From Jaapia argillacea MUCL 33604 (Eukaryota > Basidiomycota > Agaricomycetes > Jaapiales > Jaapiaceae): a DNA stretch of 64,000 bases. This document shows positions 28,148 through 38,587 of this stretch, in pieces. Positions within the stretch are counted from its first letter, which is position 1. Every line of letters starts with the position of its first letter. The stretch is from contig KL197713.1 of NCBI GenBank assembly GCA_000697665.1, positions 956,593 to 1,020,592 of the forward strand, given 5' to 3'. The notes beneath the pieces were generated by a model. The model was not told the origin of the DNA, searched no databases, and worked only from the letters and a program-made list of their open reading frames with translations. A program made the translations under genes and the position numbers.

Positions 28148-29277
28148 TTACGACACATCCACTGCCTGGCTGCCGGCGATCTCGGGAAGCGGGGCTTGCT
28201 TAGCGAGTAACTTGGCCATATCCTGCGCGATAATATCGTGCATCTTACTAGTGGGATGGATGTGATCCACCCAAATTGCACCTCCACCTCTCACTGTGTC
28301 CTGTTCAGTAAAGCCGAAAGAAGTTGGGTCATCCAAGACACGATTGAATGTGTCCCAAGATGAGTAAATCATAGCCGTTGCTTCTGGGTACTTTGTGGTG
28401 AATGGAATGATGCCTTTTCGGAGGTTTGTATTCCATGTCTCGTACTTCATCTGCTGCCTCAGACCAACTGGTCAAGAGGTCAGAAATATCACGTTGCGTA
28501 AGCGGACATCCCAACCTTTGTTTTTACGATGAAGCGGGGGGATGTCCACCAGGAGGAAATTGCGAGCACCGCAACCGTAGAGGTCTCCCTGGAGATCAAA
28601 TAGAGTCTGGACGACTTCTGGGATCTCATCGATGTCGATCCAACTGTGATCGATACATCAGGATTAGCGGTCAAGTGCGGTATAGTTTGGGACGGAGGGT
28701 GCAAAGGTTGTTACCTAGAGTCATTTATCCCGACCCTGTACGCTCATTCATTCGTATGATCTAACTATTAGCGACAGAGCTTACCAGGTGACTATAACAA
28801 ATTGCAGTCTGTAAGATGGTGGTAGAGAACTTAGGATGGCGTAAGGGCGCACTGAACAGGGTGTTGTTCTCTTTCCACGGGGCGTGATCAGGTCTGCTGG
28901 CGATAGTTGGGAGGAAATGGTGTTCAATCTGTCGCTTTACACCAGGAACCTTGTCTCCTCCAGTCCCATAATCGTACACCAACATTTTGTTGCACGGAGA
29001 GTACTTTTTGACGAGATGCCCGACCCAATTGGGCTCTCCAGGTTCAGCGTATGTAATCCCAGGATATTCGACGCCTAAGGGCCTCTCGGGGGTGGGATGG
29101 GGAGAGGTTCTGTCGAAACCGACGTCACAGTACGATGCGCCGCTAGTGGTAAGGGACATAGGTGTGAGATTATTCTAAGATTGTAAGGGGATAGCTGGCT
29201 GTGATCAACATACAAAATGACAAGGTTCTCAATACCTGCAAAGCCAGGCCAACACATTCGAATCACTGGTTGAGACA
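28148..29277 (-). CDS. GDSL/SGNH-type esterase, CE16-like
   Basis: Fungal carbohydrate esterase family 16 enzymes remove acetyl groups from plant-wall oligosaccharides. Splicing GIENLVIF to GASYCDVGFDRTSP gives SGNH block I, with the nucleophile Ser in GAS where the usual motif is GDS. Further blocks are TYAEPGEPNWVGHLVKKYSP, VYDYGTGGDKVPGVKRQIEH (Gly block), TWVGINDSSW (Asn block) and WVDHIHPTSKMHDIIAQDMA (catalytic Asp and His). It ends AGSQAVDVS. The ATG at 29277 gives MSQPVIRMCWPGFAGIENL, with no convincing signal peptide; an upstream in-frame ATG at about 29346 is the alternative. Secretion is therefore unclear, which is unusual for the family. About four introns. It converges on the RPA2-like gene. 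Confidence 0.8.
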
Positions 29278-29832
29278 TTGTGCACGAAAAGTCCTCAAGT
29301 GATCGTGGCGGAACCAAAACAATGACAAGTTGCCATCTTGACATTCTGAAAGGAAGAGCTTCCTGAATTTCCAAATTGGGCGAACAATGTCTCCCATTCG
29401 AGATCTCGATCGGGGAGGCATGCAATGATCCATCTGGCCGGCTGCGATTCTTCCTTCCCCCCATCTCCTCCAACCCTCCTGCCCCTCTGTTGGTCCTTCC
29501 GTTGGTCAAGTCCCAATTTTTCAAAGACTTTCCGTACCCATGGGTTCATCGAGCGGGCTCTTGGTCACAAGGCCCGGCATTTCTGGTCCTTTCAAGTTCC
29601 AGGATTGAACAAGCAAGAGTGCCTCATCCCCAATCTGTGTGCGTCTCCCTTAATTCCCATATTTTTCGTCCCTTCTCCGCGCCGTTCTCTTTGGGGCCCT
29701 CTTCGCTGGGTCCCATACTACGAAGCCTAACGTCCCGGGGCATCACCCGGCAAATAGAATTACAAGCATACACATCCCGTCTGTACACAGAACAATAGCG
29801 AAGACGGCAAGAAGGTAAGCGCGAGGATATCC
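29278..29832. other. Intergenic, no gene recognised
   Basis: Upstream region of the esterase gene and the 3' end of the DUF7918 gene. A 140-codon + strand frame (29376-29798) has no family resemblance and a pyrimidine-rich composition typical of promoter DNA. Confidence 0.4.
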
Positions 29833-31015
29833 TCACCCCTCCTCCTCCTCATCCATATTTTCGTCTGGGTCCTCACCCTCGGGAAAAATATATCCCATCC
29901 CAGGAAGCTTCTCGTTCCTTCCCAAAGAATGGAGTCTCTCGTCGATACTCTGCGGAAAGGTTTCGATGCTACGATTAGCAGAAACCCTACGGGGATTTCG
30001 CGAAGAGACCTAAGGGCATTCACCAATCAGTCTTTACAGTGGTTTGAATTGGACCGCTACTTGCCTTCCGAATGCCACCAGACAGTAGTCTGGACGGAAA
30101 TCGAGGACTGGGAGTCGCTCTCGGTGTGATGGGTGTGGATGAGATGGAGCGGCCTGCCACTGTCTTGGGCGGCGTTTCTGACTCCGGAGTCAGGATTCCT
30201 TCCGACTCCAAGAAATCTAACAGAAACGTGAGAGTGAGCAAATTATTTCCCTCTCGCTCAGAAAGGATCACTCACCTCGCGAACGATATCGGAAAATAAA
30301 AGTCACATACGATCCTGGATTTTTTGGGTCGTATGGTTTGACCGTCCAAGTTGTCGGGTATTGGATCCAAGTCGGCTTCTCCTCCCCGAATCTAACAGGC
30401 TTTCAGTCAAACAATAGTGGATCGAACAGGGTATTCACTCACCCGATACAGTGATCGCCTCTCCCATGCACTGCGTCTGGCAACTCTTGGACTGGATTCG
30501 CCGGTTTGCTTGCCACACGTTGTATTCGCTTGATCCGGAGCATGATCGTCCCAATGTCTTTGCGATTGACCTTCCCACTACTTCTTCGGTCTTCCCAAGC
30601 GGTCAATGCCTCTAGAACGAATGGATACCACGGAAATACCACGAACCTCCATCCCTGACTCGCCTGAAAACGAAGGGTCTCTCCGTATTGGGTCCCGTCC
30701 TGATGCCTTCTCTCGAGGCTTCCCCATCGCCGAATAGAAATCTCCCCGAGATGACAAAGCCGTCAAGAGTGATGAACGCTGCTGTGTCCACCTTGCCTCC
30801 ATGATCTCTCCAGTGGACTGTAAACGGCTACCTCTAAATGTCAACAAAGCACCCCTCGAGCCTCAGATATCAAAGGATCGCTCACCTTGCCTTCCTCACT
30901 TGGAATCCAACAAGTTACTCGATTGGCTTTCTCGTCGACTGCCACTTCATACTCCCGAACTGCTGACCCCTCTGATGTGATCCAAGCCGAGAAACCGCGG
31001 TGAGTGACGGTCATT
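29833..31015 (-). CDS. DUF7918-type fungal protein
   Basis: The product matches a family that is widespread and often multi-copy in Agaricomycetes, of unknown function. It starts MTVTHRGFSAWITSEGSAVR, then CWIPSEEGK and, after an intron, FTVHWRDHGGKVDTAAFITL. The hallmark GEASREGIRTGPNTERPFVF follows, then a middle region with IGTIMLRIKRIQRV and NPGSYVTFIFRYRSR. A short domain FLESEGILTPESETPP and a Pro/Ser/Arg-rich linker come next. I extend the gene through a very short intron (about 30013-30046) to a C-terminal exon ending in an acidic Asp/Glu run (DENMDEEEEG). If that intron is not real, the protein stops at 30020. The 3' end is thus uncertain; the rest is well supported. Confidence 0.75.
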
Positions 31016-31549
31016 CGGTTACAACGATGGCGTTGTTGTGCCGTAGATGATGTATGTTGAAGCTCTAATAGTAATGAGCGGGAGGATGTGATTGTCAGCG
31101 AGCGGGGAAGCGGATGCTGCTCGGCGGAGTGAAGTCAAAGGATTGCAGACAGTCTACCAAGCGGAGCGACGTACCAGTATAATTAGAACTCACGTTAGTG
31201 TTATTATGCTAGGAGCAAGCTGTTCCTCCAGGGCAAAGCTGCATAGATTTTGACAACGGGATCAAAGCTAGTGAGATGGTGGTAGGTGTGGACGGCACGT
31301 GATCATGGTTGGTTCAAGCGAACGGCAATTGCCGACCATTATTTCCTCAACTTGTGGCAACAGGACAAAGGAGAATTTCAGTTCACCGAGAAATGTGTGG
31401 CTCAGGTAGGCTCAGGTTCACACTAAATTCGCGGCTATATTCACGATCAGTTGACCCCGCGGTCTTCTGTGGATTTGTGTCGCCTCGAATCTGCCACCTG
31501 CGGCCAAACAGGCGTCCATAACGCGTCCTGCGTCACAATCGGTCACACT
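31016..31549. other. Divergent intergenic region
   Basis: It separates the start codons of the DUF7918 gene and the AP-endonuclease gene. No conserved frame was seen; it presumably contains both promoters. Confidence 0.45.
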
Positions 31550-31576
31550 ATGTCGCCGTGGCCCGTCAGGGCCTGA
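31550..31576 (+). other. Short upstream ORF overlapping the AP-endonuclease start
   Basis: The ATG at 31550 opens an eight-codon frame (MSPWPVRA) whose TGA stop shares its last base with the ATG at 31576, a TGATG overlap. It would influence start choice if it is within the mRNA leader. Confidence 0.5.
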
Positions 31577-33081
31577 TGCTGATTAGTCCACTCCGTTTCG
31601 CTGTCCAACGGTCGCGCCTTACTTTCCACAATCTGCCATCTATACTATCTCGACGGCTCTATACTATGCCTCCCAAGCGATCATCCAAGCGGAAAGCCAC
31701 CACTTCAGACGAGGACGTTGCGTCTGAGCAAGCCTCGAGTCTTGCTAAGACAAAGCGCGCAAAGGTGGACCAAGAATCTGGCGAGGCACCACCTGCGAAT
31801 GCTCAGCCAACTAACAAAGTCTTGCCTGAAGATATTGTTTTCCCCGCTAAGTCACCTGGAACGGTGAGAATAGTGACTTGGAATGTCTGCGGGTTGGCTG
31901 TGGCAGAGAAGAAAGGTGAGACTCGGTCCTGAGGGGAGGCATCAACTATTAGCATTTAATCCATATCAAGGCTTCAAGCGCTACGTGGAAGCTGAGGATC
32001 CCGACATCCTCATCCTTACAGAAACGAAGGTACGTAGACTTTCGTCAGTATCGTTTGATCTGGACCGACCTTCCTTCCAGGTTAATAACGAACCGGTTGA
32101 TCCGTCGCTGATAAAACGGTTTCCGTATCGTTACTGGTCAATATCGGAGAAGAAAACATACTGCAAGTTAACTCAAGGACATGCACTCTCCGATAAACTA
32201 ACATATACCGATAGCGGGGACCGCTGTTCTCTCGAAATACAAACCTTTGAACGTAACAAAGACACTTCCCGGACATCCTGATCCTAATTCCGTCAAAGGA
32301 AGAATAATCACTCTGGAATTTGACCAATTCTATGTAATTGGGACTTACGTTGTCAACGCCGGGCAGAATCTGAAGGTCAGTTAGGACCTTGTCTTTATCT
32401 TCAAGCGTTCTTCCCGCTGACTGGTCCCCCTCTCCCCTCCTCCAACCAGACCCTTGATGCAAAGAAAGAGTGGAACACCCACTTTGAAAGTCACATTCGA
32501 GACCTTGACAATCAGAAACCGGTGATCTGGACTGGTGATCTGAACGTGGCGCCCACGGCACTTGGTATGTCCACTGATGTTTCTATTATCGACTGTCACT
32601 CTCTAACGTATCTCCTCAAACGACAGATCTGGTTTGTCCCTTCCAACCTCCCTATCCTCCGTAACACTGACCTGTCCCTCAGACCAACGCAAAACGCAAC
32701 TGGAATAAGTCAGCAGGCTATACCGAAGCAGAAACTACCTCCTTCGCAAACATCCTCGACCCTCCAGAATCCATCCCAGGCGCGAAACCCTTCGTCGATA
32801 TGTGGCGAAAACTCCACCCTACTGACCAACATTACACATACTTTTCGTACCGTTTTAACGCGCGGACGAAAGGCTTGGGTTGGCGACTCGATCATTGTAA
32901 GTCATCATTGTGGCTCGCGTTGATGAACTGATGTTTGACAATTGCGTGCATAGTTGTTTTGAGTGGACGGATCGTTGATAAGGTCAAGTTGTGCGAGATA
33001 AGGAGTGGAATCTATGGCGCTTCTGATCATTGTCCGGTAGTGCTGGAGATTGAGGCCGATTTGGAGGAGGCGACCTCCTGA
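31576..33081 (+). CDS. AP endonuclease, exonuclease III / APE1 type
   Basis: The enzyme cuts DNA 5' of abasic sites in base-excision repair. Active-site motifs are all visible: VTWNVCGL, ILTETKV (metal Glu), YVIGTYVVNAG (Tyr), VIWTGDLNVAPTALDLTN (Asp/Asn), WRLDHFVLS and SDHCPVVLEIE (Asp-His). The protein ends DLEEATS and lacks the C-terminal GRF zinc finger of Apn2, so it is APE1-like. Two in-frame starts matter. The first (31576) gives an Arg-rich, acid-free leader (MLISPLRFAVQRSRLTFHNL, then SILSRRLYT) typical of mitochondrial import. The second (31666) gives MPPKRSSKRKATTSDEDVAS, with a nuclear-localisation-like basic run. Dual targeting is inferred. About six introns. It converges with OTU1, with 209 bp between the stops. 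Confidence 0.93.
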
Positions 33082-33290
33082 CTTCTGTCTTGTATTCTTT
33101 TCAAGATCTCCATTTGGTGCTCCCCCCAAAGTCTTCCCTGAGTGCTCCTCCGCCGATGACTGAGCCGTTGCGTGCATTCAAGACATCGCGGAGAACCTCG
33201 CAATGGTACTCAAGACCCCAAGTAGCTGATGCCAAACGCTGTGATATCATACATTTGCTGTGCCCGCACCGTTATACCGTCTTGCAGAGG

Positions 33291-34669
33291 TTAATATTCA
33301 CCAAATGCCGTGTGACCAGTATCTTTCGCGTGCGCTCGAGCTTCCTTCTCTCCTTTCAAGCCCTGGCCGCAAATCTGGGAAAGCCGACCAGATGAGCATT
33401 TCTCGCCCGAGACTCCCAGGAGAGGAGAGGATACGCACTTCACATTTTAAATCAAAGGTAGCAGTATTCGTGAAAGCTTTCTTTGATCGCAAAATGGTTG
33501 CCAGTTCTTTTGTGGCTTTCAATATTGGATCGTCATCGCCAGAAGAAATCTACAATCCAACAGCATCGTGAACGGCTGCGTACCGTTGATCGATCGGGAA
33601 ACAGACCACAGGGAAAACCGTCTGATGGAAATCTGTTGGAGCATCCGCGAAGGGCGCCAAACTCGCGGCGTCGTAGTGGATCCCCGAGTAGATGACAACA
33701 CAGCGACTGCCAGAGTCCGACGCAGGAGGTGGTGTGAAGTGGTCGATTCGCCCTGTCTCGACATCAACGGAGGCAATTTCAGTTGAGTAGTGCTTTGCGA
33801 AAATGGCTAGCTCGATTGCGCCACCCCAAGATGTTGGTTTGAGAATGGTGGATATGTATTCGTCTCGAGGGCGACTAACCTATGGAGTTGGGAGGTGCAC
33901 TTTTGAAGGGAGGTTGAAACTACCTACCCGAGGATGGCTTCATTGTACGTTTCCATGTCTTTACGGATTGCATCTGCAACGACTGAAGGAGACGATCAGT
34001 ACGGAAAGCCTGAATTGCGACGATCCGGCATACTTTTCCTTTGCTGCTGGGCCTTGCTGATGTCCTGCTCGAATATTAGGGCGACGGAGGAGAACAGACA
34101 CGAGTTATCATCGGGTACGATCTTATATCCAGTCCGTTCCATCAGCACTTATCGGGGTCAGTTCCGCAGAGGAAACACGCACTCGATGGACAAGGGTACC
34201 ACCATTGGTCTCGACCGAGGCAGGCGATGAAGAGCTTGGCGCAGGGCGAGCAACAGGCGCCTGGCTCGCACGCAAACTACTGGGAGCTTCAGCTGCTCGA
34301 CCTGAGGGAACCGATGATGTCCTTGCAGGTGATGGCACTGCTGCTTGGGTGGCACCGCTCGAAACTCCGCGAGACGCAGAACCCGGTTTCTGATTGACGA
34401 TCAACTGATCCCCCGTTTTCAACCCCAAGCTTTCCAAAGGAAGCTCAGGAATCAACGTAAGAGAGCGAGGGGGATATCCGGACTTGACTGCATAGAGTCA
34501 GATCATCCACATGGATATGCCTCCGCTGAATGAACGCACGATCTTGTTGGGATGGTAGGATCTCTGATGCAGCATAAATCTCCTGCTGCAAATCTTGGAC
34601 TGTGAATGTGTCGAAATCGACTTGGAGAGTCGACACACCCTTGGGGTGGCGGAGTCGTAAAGGCGCCAT
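33291..34669 (-). CDS. OTU1: Deubiquitinase Otu1 (YOD1)
   Basis: Otu1 is a Cdc48/p97-associated OTU-family ubiquitin hydrolase. The N-terminal UBX-like domain reads MAPLRLRHPKGVSTLQVDFD, then KSGYPPRSLTLIPELPLESL and GLKTGDQLIVN. A Ser/Ala/Pro-rich linker leads to the OTU domain with catalytic PDDNSCLFSSVALIFEQD (Asp and Cys). The His motif is RCVVIYSGIHYDAASLA. The C-terminus is the C2H2 finger typical of Otu1: DLKCE, an intron (about 33377-33440), then ICGQGLKGEKEARAHAKDTG and HTAFGEY. About five introns. All parts of the family are present in order and length is normal. Two upstream ATGs (34745 and 34733) in another frame overlap its 5' end. Confidence 0.93.
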
Positions 34670-35102
34670 GTCTTGTGAAGGCCCTGGTCAGTGGAGAATT
34701 GACCGTACTGATAAGACGATTGCGCAAGGACATTGCCTGCGTCATTAGAAGTTCGTCCTAAAATGGCAACTGTTGTCGTTCACGGTGTTGAGTCCTTCAA
34801 CGTCACTCGTTGAGGACGAGAGGGTAATTAACCTCGAGCTTGGCGGCATCGTTAACCAGATAGAGGAAGGGGTAGGATGGGAACATCGGGATCTGATACA
34901 GCCTAGTAGTCACATTCGGGTCGGAAGTCTGCCAGTGGACCTGCCCATCCCTGCATCCGCTCATTCGCAGAAAAGGAAAACATCATCTAGTATGTAGCAA
35001 GGAATATCGTGCTATACATTTGTGAGAGATCTGAGATAACAATGCAAGGCTTGCGGTATCAACCGAATCCCGTTCCACTTGCTCGTGGATCGAACATGCG
35101 AA
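34670..35102 (-). other. Gap with a possible small spliced reading frame
   Basis: On the minus strand, a frame near 34957-34810 (reading LYQIPMFPSYPFLYLVNDAA, then KLE) can be spliced at GAG|GT to a frame starting DELLMTQAMSLRNRL that runs into the OTU1 5' end. The residues look protein-like but I recognise no family, and the 3' part would overlap OTU1. Treat as unproven. Confidence 0.2.
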
Positions 35103-36735
35103 CTACACAGCAAGGCTCGCCAAATGACGGGAAACTTCTGCTTCTGCTGTTAGTTGGTCACCACCGCTGGGTTGAGTGGATGGGACAGCAGGAATTCTGC
35201 CTGACCGATTCTCATTCTCTAGCTGCTTCTCGCGGACTGCTTGCATTTCTTCCTGCTCAGCTCGCTCAATGTTCGCTTCCTGTGCCAGTGCCCTGAGTTC
35301 TGCTTCCAACTCGTCGTCGTCAATTCCTAACTCAGTCTGAGCCATATCACCACCCATTCTAATGGCGTCATCGACTTCCCGCGCATCTGCAGTGGCAGCC
35401 GCCATGGCATCCATGGTTTCATCGATCCTTTCTTTTTGCAAAGATGGATGAGAGAGTATAGCGCGAAGGGTGGATGTCGAAGTCTCGTAGGATTTCATGA
35501 TCTACGAGAAAATGTGAGCAAAAATGGATCGGGAGCGGTGACTTGGAATCGAACCTGAACGTCGCCCGCCGCAGTTTCTACGCTCAGCAACGTGGATTGC
35601 AGAATCTCCAGCGATCCTAAACGTTTCTTCAAGATGTCCTCGAGCTGCTTCCGCGATCGTAGATACGACATAGCGACGTCCTTTTGCTTCTGACGCAGAG
35701 CGGCTGTGATTTTCTCATTGCGCCTGTGTAGAGGTTCTGGTGAGGACCGGTTCGTAACTTGTATGTGAATACGCACTCCTTAATCTTGACTTGCAAGCTT
35801 TCGACTTGGGAATTTAGGTCTTCAACACCGGACTTCAACTCCAGAATCCCATGGTCGACAACAGTCACGATCTGTTCCTCAGCGGTATCGGCATCGATGA
35901 ACTTGATCACCTGGCGGATCCGTGGTGAGCTAACACGGACTTGGAAGAGTGAATACCGCCCACCTCCGTATCAGCCACTACAACTTTCTTATCGCGCTCC
36001 AGATACTTGATGAGGACCTTGATGTCTGCGTCGGACAAAGTCACGTCGGGTAATGCAGCACTTGCAAAGGTTCTCCGGAATGATTCGGCATTGAATAAAG
36101 AATCAGCTGGCGATAACGCAGCGGACGTTTGTTGACTCGACAACACAGATTCTGCAGCCTGCTCCAAGAGACTCAGCACAACATAATCGCCCTTCACTCT
36201 CTTCCACCGCTGCGCATCGCTTTCACTACCTCCATCATCAGAGCCGACTATTCCAGTCTGTTGTAAGGCCCACCACAAAGGTTTGCCAACGACATAGGAG
36301 GCTATCCTCCAAGAGAGAGAACCAGGGTCATAGATAGATTGCGTGGTCGTCGTGAATTGGGTTAGTGGGATGAGCGATCTCTGATTGCAAAGTTCAGCCT
36401 TCGCTAGGAAATACACGGTGAGGTGAGAGGCAACATGTCAAGGAAGACCGAACACTTACGACCACGGAACTGAGTCCCAGTGGCTTACCGACCCCTTCAA
36501 ACTTGAAAGAATCGACGAGATTCGGAGCGACATGTAAGATGAGCTTGTCTTGAGAATCTCGCTGCCATCCTTTCGCCAACCAGGCTTCCAGCGTCTGACG
36601 CCACCAGTCAACACTTGATCGGTATGCAGTTGGATTTGAGTCCTTGCGCCGCGAGATGTCAGAATATAAGGATTGGAGGCGAGATGTTGACGTCCCGTCG
36701 TATGTTGGAAGCAAGGATAGTTGTGAAGCGATCAT
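35103..36735 (-). CDS. CHMP7-like ESCRT-III protein, Snf7 domain
   Basis: CHMP7-type proteins recruit ESCRT-III to the nuclear envelope during resealing and quality control. The N-terminal half (MIASQLSLLPTYDGTSTSRL, then SVDWWRQTLEAWLAKGWQRD) resembles the CHMP7 winged-helix region. After a variable middle, the Snf7 core appears: VEDLNSQVESLQVKIKERNE, AALRQKQKDVAMSYLRSRKQ, LEDILKKRLGSLEILQSTLL and TSTSTLRAILSHPSLQKERI. The C-terminal acidic helix IDDDELEAELRALAQEANIE matches an MIM1-type motif region. Introns lie near 36395-36450, 35920-35960, 35724-35776 and 35500-35553. The ATG at 36735 is used because the longer frame opens with GTG. Yeast counterparts of this architecture are called Chm7. 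About 450 residues. Confidence 0.87.
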
Positions 36736-36994
36736 GGTGAGGGTGAAGGGAAGATTTAGCCCAAGCCACAAGCGCGTCAAACTCGGAGCCACGGCACGTT
36801 GTAAGTTATAGCATGTACCACCCTGGCGAGTGGACGGTCAAGCAACTTCAAGTAGTCACACAAATTCTGGCTTCTATTCTTTAGCAAGTTCAACGCCGTC
36901 GGCCGTTTGTGCTGGTACAGTAGAGATAGTACAGTTACAGTCCCCCACCCACACTTCTCGGCCTGCAATGTAAAATGGTTCGCGTTCTGTGCAA

Positions 36995-38183
36995 TCACGG
37001 CTTCTCGAGCCATAGGTTCTGGTTGGTGGAAATCCGTTACGTTCAGGAAATGGGCAAAATATATCGTTGAACGCACGAAAATCCGTTTGTGGACTTGTTT
37101 TCCAGCTTCATCAATGGCTTGGATTTCCTCTGAGGTCAAGGCAGGTAAGGAGGGAACAGACAAATACTGCTTCATCCGCTCTTCCTTGGAGGAGGTCCTG
37201 ACAGTAAATGTGAGTACCATCGCGTGAGTTCAAGGTAAGACTACAATTTGACTGGCGTTATGGCGATAATTCCCTTCTGAAGTAACCATTTGACAAGGAC
37301 CTGTCCCTCTGTTACGGGCTCAGGAGAAGATTTCTGGAGTCTCTCCTGAATTGCAGAGAGAACCGCATCCACAGGGCCGCCTTTGTGCCGAACGATGGGT
37401 GTGAGGCCTCCGTAGGAACTTGTCACTATGTCGTGTTTCTTGCCAAATTCGACAATAGGTTCTGCCCAGTCCAGGAGATAAGGATGATATTCAATCTGAA
37501 GGGGACAACATCAATCCGATTGTCCTCGTCGAAGGATAGGATAGTGCACTCACCTGATGGACAGCGGGCTTGATGGTCGCGACAGAAAGGATTTCCTCGA
37601 GGTGGGAAATGCGGAAGTTTGAGACGCCAATACTCTTCGTCAAACCAGCCACTTTAGCCTCCTCCATACCCTTCCATAGCTCCTTCAACTTCCCTTCATA
37701 ATGAGTGGGAACATGAACCAAGAAGAGGTCCACATAGTCCAACTTTAGCTTCTGCAACGACCCCTTCAGAGAATCTGTGACAGTCTCCCCTTCCCCCAGT
37801 GTCCAAAGCTTGGTGACGACATATAACGAGTCGCGATCTTTCCCTGCGCCAGCGATGGCAGCTCCCATCGAGTCCTCGTTGAAGTACGCTTGTGCACCAT
37901 CGATGTGGGTGAAACCACTGGCAATCGCGGTGCCTACGAGTTCAGTTGCATCCTTCCGAGACAAAGCGGTCCCAGTCCCAAAAGCTAGGACAGGAATACG
38001 CGTGCCGTCATTGAGGGGGACTGTAACTTCAGACATTGGGCCTCGAGAATGCAAGGAACGAGATAATTGGTTCAGTGAGGGCCTTAGAGCGAAGCCGTGG
38101 GGTCGTATCGTGGACGTAGAGATGGGTCTGACTGGTTTTATGGCCCTGCCGATCGATACCAGATTCCTACTGTAGGACGCCAT
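36995..38183 (-). CDS. Aldo-keto reductase A, with mitochondrial-like presequence
   Basis: NADPH-dependent aldo-keto reductases reduce carbonyls. The catalytic tetrad is visible: Asp in FTHIDGAQAYF, Tyr in the same motif, Lys in YVVTKLW and His in DLFLVHVPTH. Cofactor-loop residues include KSIGVSNFRISHLEEIL. After an intron come VEFGKKHDIVTSSYGGLTP and QVLVKWLLQKGIIAI. The last exons read TSSKEERMKQYL and, after splicing at 37069, a short end NLWLEKP. Compared with its downstream neighbour it has about 49 extra N-terminal residues (MASYSRNLVSIGRAIKPVRP, then STSTIRPHGFALRPSLNQLS), rich in Arg/Ser and free of acids, as in mitochondrial targeting signals. The core then starts again at MSEVTVPLNDGTRIP. 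Substrate unknown. Confidence 0.9.
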
Positions 38184-38587
38184 TGACTAAGCCCAGTGCA
38201 GCTATATTAGAGCTGTAAGATGGTGGAGGGACCTTGGTGAAGCAGGGTGGACGTCATGGATAAACGGACCGGCGTGAGCAATGGCTTCGTAACCTCGCCC
38301 TTCCGCACGGATTGATAAATCGTACTTCCGAAGACTGGTGATTATGCCATGAGCAAGTTTGCAAGGTTGACGGAACTTGAAGGTAGTGCTCATAATCGCG
38401 AGCAAACCAGATGACCATATCAACTCTCGTGTTTGGAGCCGCCGTTTCACCGAGCACAACACTAAATCTTCAGGCCGGCAGTCGGCTATAGACGGCGGAG
38501 AGGACAAGGAAAACATTCGATACAAGGTTGATTGGTCTACGTGCATATAGAAGTACAATACATTCCTTGGAGGGTCCTAGCGACACT
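38184..38587. other. Gap between the two reductase genes
   Basis: About 400 bp separates the pair, presumably the promoter of copy A and the 3' UTR of copy B. No reading frame of note. Confidence 0.4.

Noticed and set aside
29376-29798. 140-codon plus-strand frame
   Set aside because: Pyrimidine-rich promoter-like DNA translates to Pro/Ser/Leu-rich chains; no splice partner or family was found.
31576-33081. APN2 instead of APE1
   Set aside because: The protein ends right after the SDHCPVV motif and lacks the extended C-terminus with a GRF zinc finger that marks Apn2.
33291-34669. Ddi1-like ubiquitin-domain protein as an alternative reading of OTU1
   Set aside because: The OTU catalytic motif DDNSCLF, the HYD motif and the C-terminal finger identify Otu1; no retropepsin motif is present.
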